Source: Paralithodes platypus (taxonomy: Eukaryota > Arthropoda > Malacostraca > Decapoda > Lithodidae). From it: DNA of 64,000 bases. Positions 63,426 through 64,000 of this stretch are shown here, one piece after another. Positions within the stretch are counted from its first letter, which is position 1. Each line of letters begins with the position of its first letter. The stretch is taken from the NCBI GenBank assembly GCA_032716605.1, contig CM064571.1, forward strand, positions 13,423,262 through 13,487,261, given 5' to 3'. Position numbers and translations under genes: made by a program. Below the pieces are notes generated by a model. It was not told the origin of the DNA and searched no databases. It saw only the letters and a list, made by a program, of their open reading frames with translations.

Positions 63426-63855
63426 TTAACCTATTGGCTGCGGCTATGTTTGGGCTATTTAGGGCATATTCAGGCACTCCTGAATGATAAATCAAGCATC
63501 TGCATTAAATGAACTGTATTCTGCCAATTACTAGGCGAAAATAGCTTCAAAATGAGAGCAGAACGGGCCACGTATGTGGTCTGGTTCACCCGCAGCGATG
63601 CCAGTGAAACGCGGGAAACCCGCTATTTGGTAGCACTCGCTCGCTTGGCTACACTGTTGTGAGAGAGAGAGAGAGACCCGCGCGAGAGACAGTCTACCTC
63701 AGTGAGCCGCTCGCTGCTCTGAGGGACGGAGGTGGGCCCCTCACGCTCCCGCCCACTGACACTTGATTTTTACGTTTTTTACAGGCTTTTAAAGCCTGGA
63801 AATTGCTGTAACTTGCCAGGACGTTCCAGAATGTCACCTGCAGCGAAAGGGTTAA
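63426..63855. mobile_element. TTAA-flanked MITE, 430 bp
   Basis: Starts TTAACCTATTGGCTGCGGC and ends CTGCAGCGAAAGGGTTAA. The flanks (AAAATGTC before, CACAGTTGGTTGAATGGGGC after) correspond to the uninterrupted stretch near 1283-1312 of the foldback repeat, with one TTAA. A GA microsatellite lies inside (63662-63676). Confidence 0.8.
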
Positions 63856-63940
63856 CACAGTTGGTTGAATGGGGCCGAATGGATTCAAGCCACGGAAAGA
63901 GAGAAAAGGAGAGAAAGATAAAAAAAGCCAGTGACCCCCA
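63856..63940 (+). repeat. Right-arm copy of the 1021-1347 foldback element
   Basis: GTTGAATGGGGCCGAATGGA and AAGCCACGGAAAGAGAGAAA match 1305-1345 in the same orientation. The window ends shortly after with AT-rich DNA. Confidence 0.7.
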
Positions 63941-64000
63941 TTAATATAGCATGGAAAGGCAAAACATATTTATATAATTGAATAACTTTGTTTTAGTTAT

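Noticed and set aside
1..64000. CRISPR array or bacterial operon
   Set aside because: Tandem repeats here have no unique spacers and the DNA shows introns, microsatellites and eukaryotic retroelements.

Overview
The window is nuclear DNA of an animal, most likely an arthropod and perhaps a decapod crustacean. The pointers are a short interstitial (TTAGG)n tract (3038-3076), Penelope-like, RTE-like, jockey-like and BEL/Pao retroelements side by side, many tRNA-derived SINE-like units, and long GATA, GA and minisatellite arrays. This assignment is inferred from repeat content only. There is no operon structure, CRISPR array or canonical intact tRNA or rRNA gene.

The one host gene I recognise is the 5' end of a sacsin-like gene on the + strand. 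A start-codon exon (27122-27179) and three coding exons (29225-29334, 31105-31221, 33718-33782) have matching splice phases. Together they encode the start of an HSP90-like ATPase (Bergerat fold) region with its N-box. The introns are full of repeats and the rest of the gene is not visible in the following 30 kb. A possible unrelated exon lies at 62680-62879.

Nearly everything else is mobile or tandemly repeated DNA. 1-6400: microsatellites, foldback repeats and a TIR element that splits a tRNA-like unit. 6400-8680: a SINE-like unit and a Penelope-like element (PLE) bounded by 129-bp inverted repeats and a 9-bp target duplication, with hammerhead-like motifs. 9031-16342: a BEL/Pao LTR retrotransposon with two 791-bp LTRs and one long gag-pol frame. 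17225-24055: nested LINEs (an RTE-like LINE A interrupted by an RTE-like LINE B, itself carrying a SINE, plus the tail of a jockey-like LINE C). 24056-38600: the sacsin-like exons among MITEs, SINEs, LINE fragments and minisatellites. 39050-47771: two LINE C copies either side of a second PLE-type reverse transcriptase and two arrays. 47800-54200: MITEs, a 36-bp array and a hairpin-rich array. 54215-57100: LINE B and LINE A remnants with MITEs. 57380-61330: a decayed gag-like coding region. 61395-64000: SINEs and MITEs.

A recurring theme is a set of 200-490-bp foldback elements that begin TTAACC and end GGTTAA, consistent with piggyBac-type TTAA insertion. Two of them have related uninterrupted sequence elsewhere in the window. 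Protein calls come from motif recognition by eye; no database search was run.
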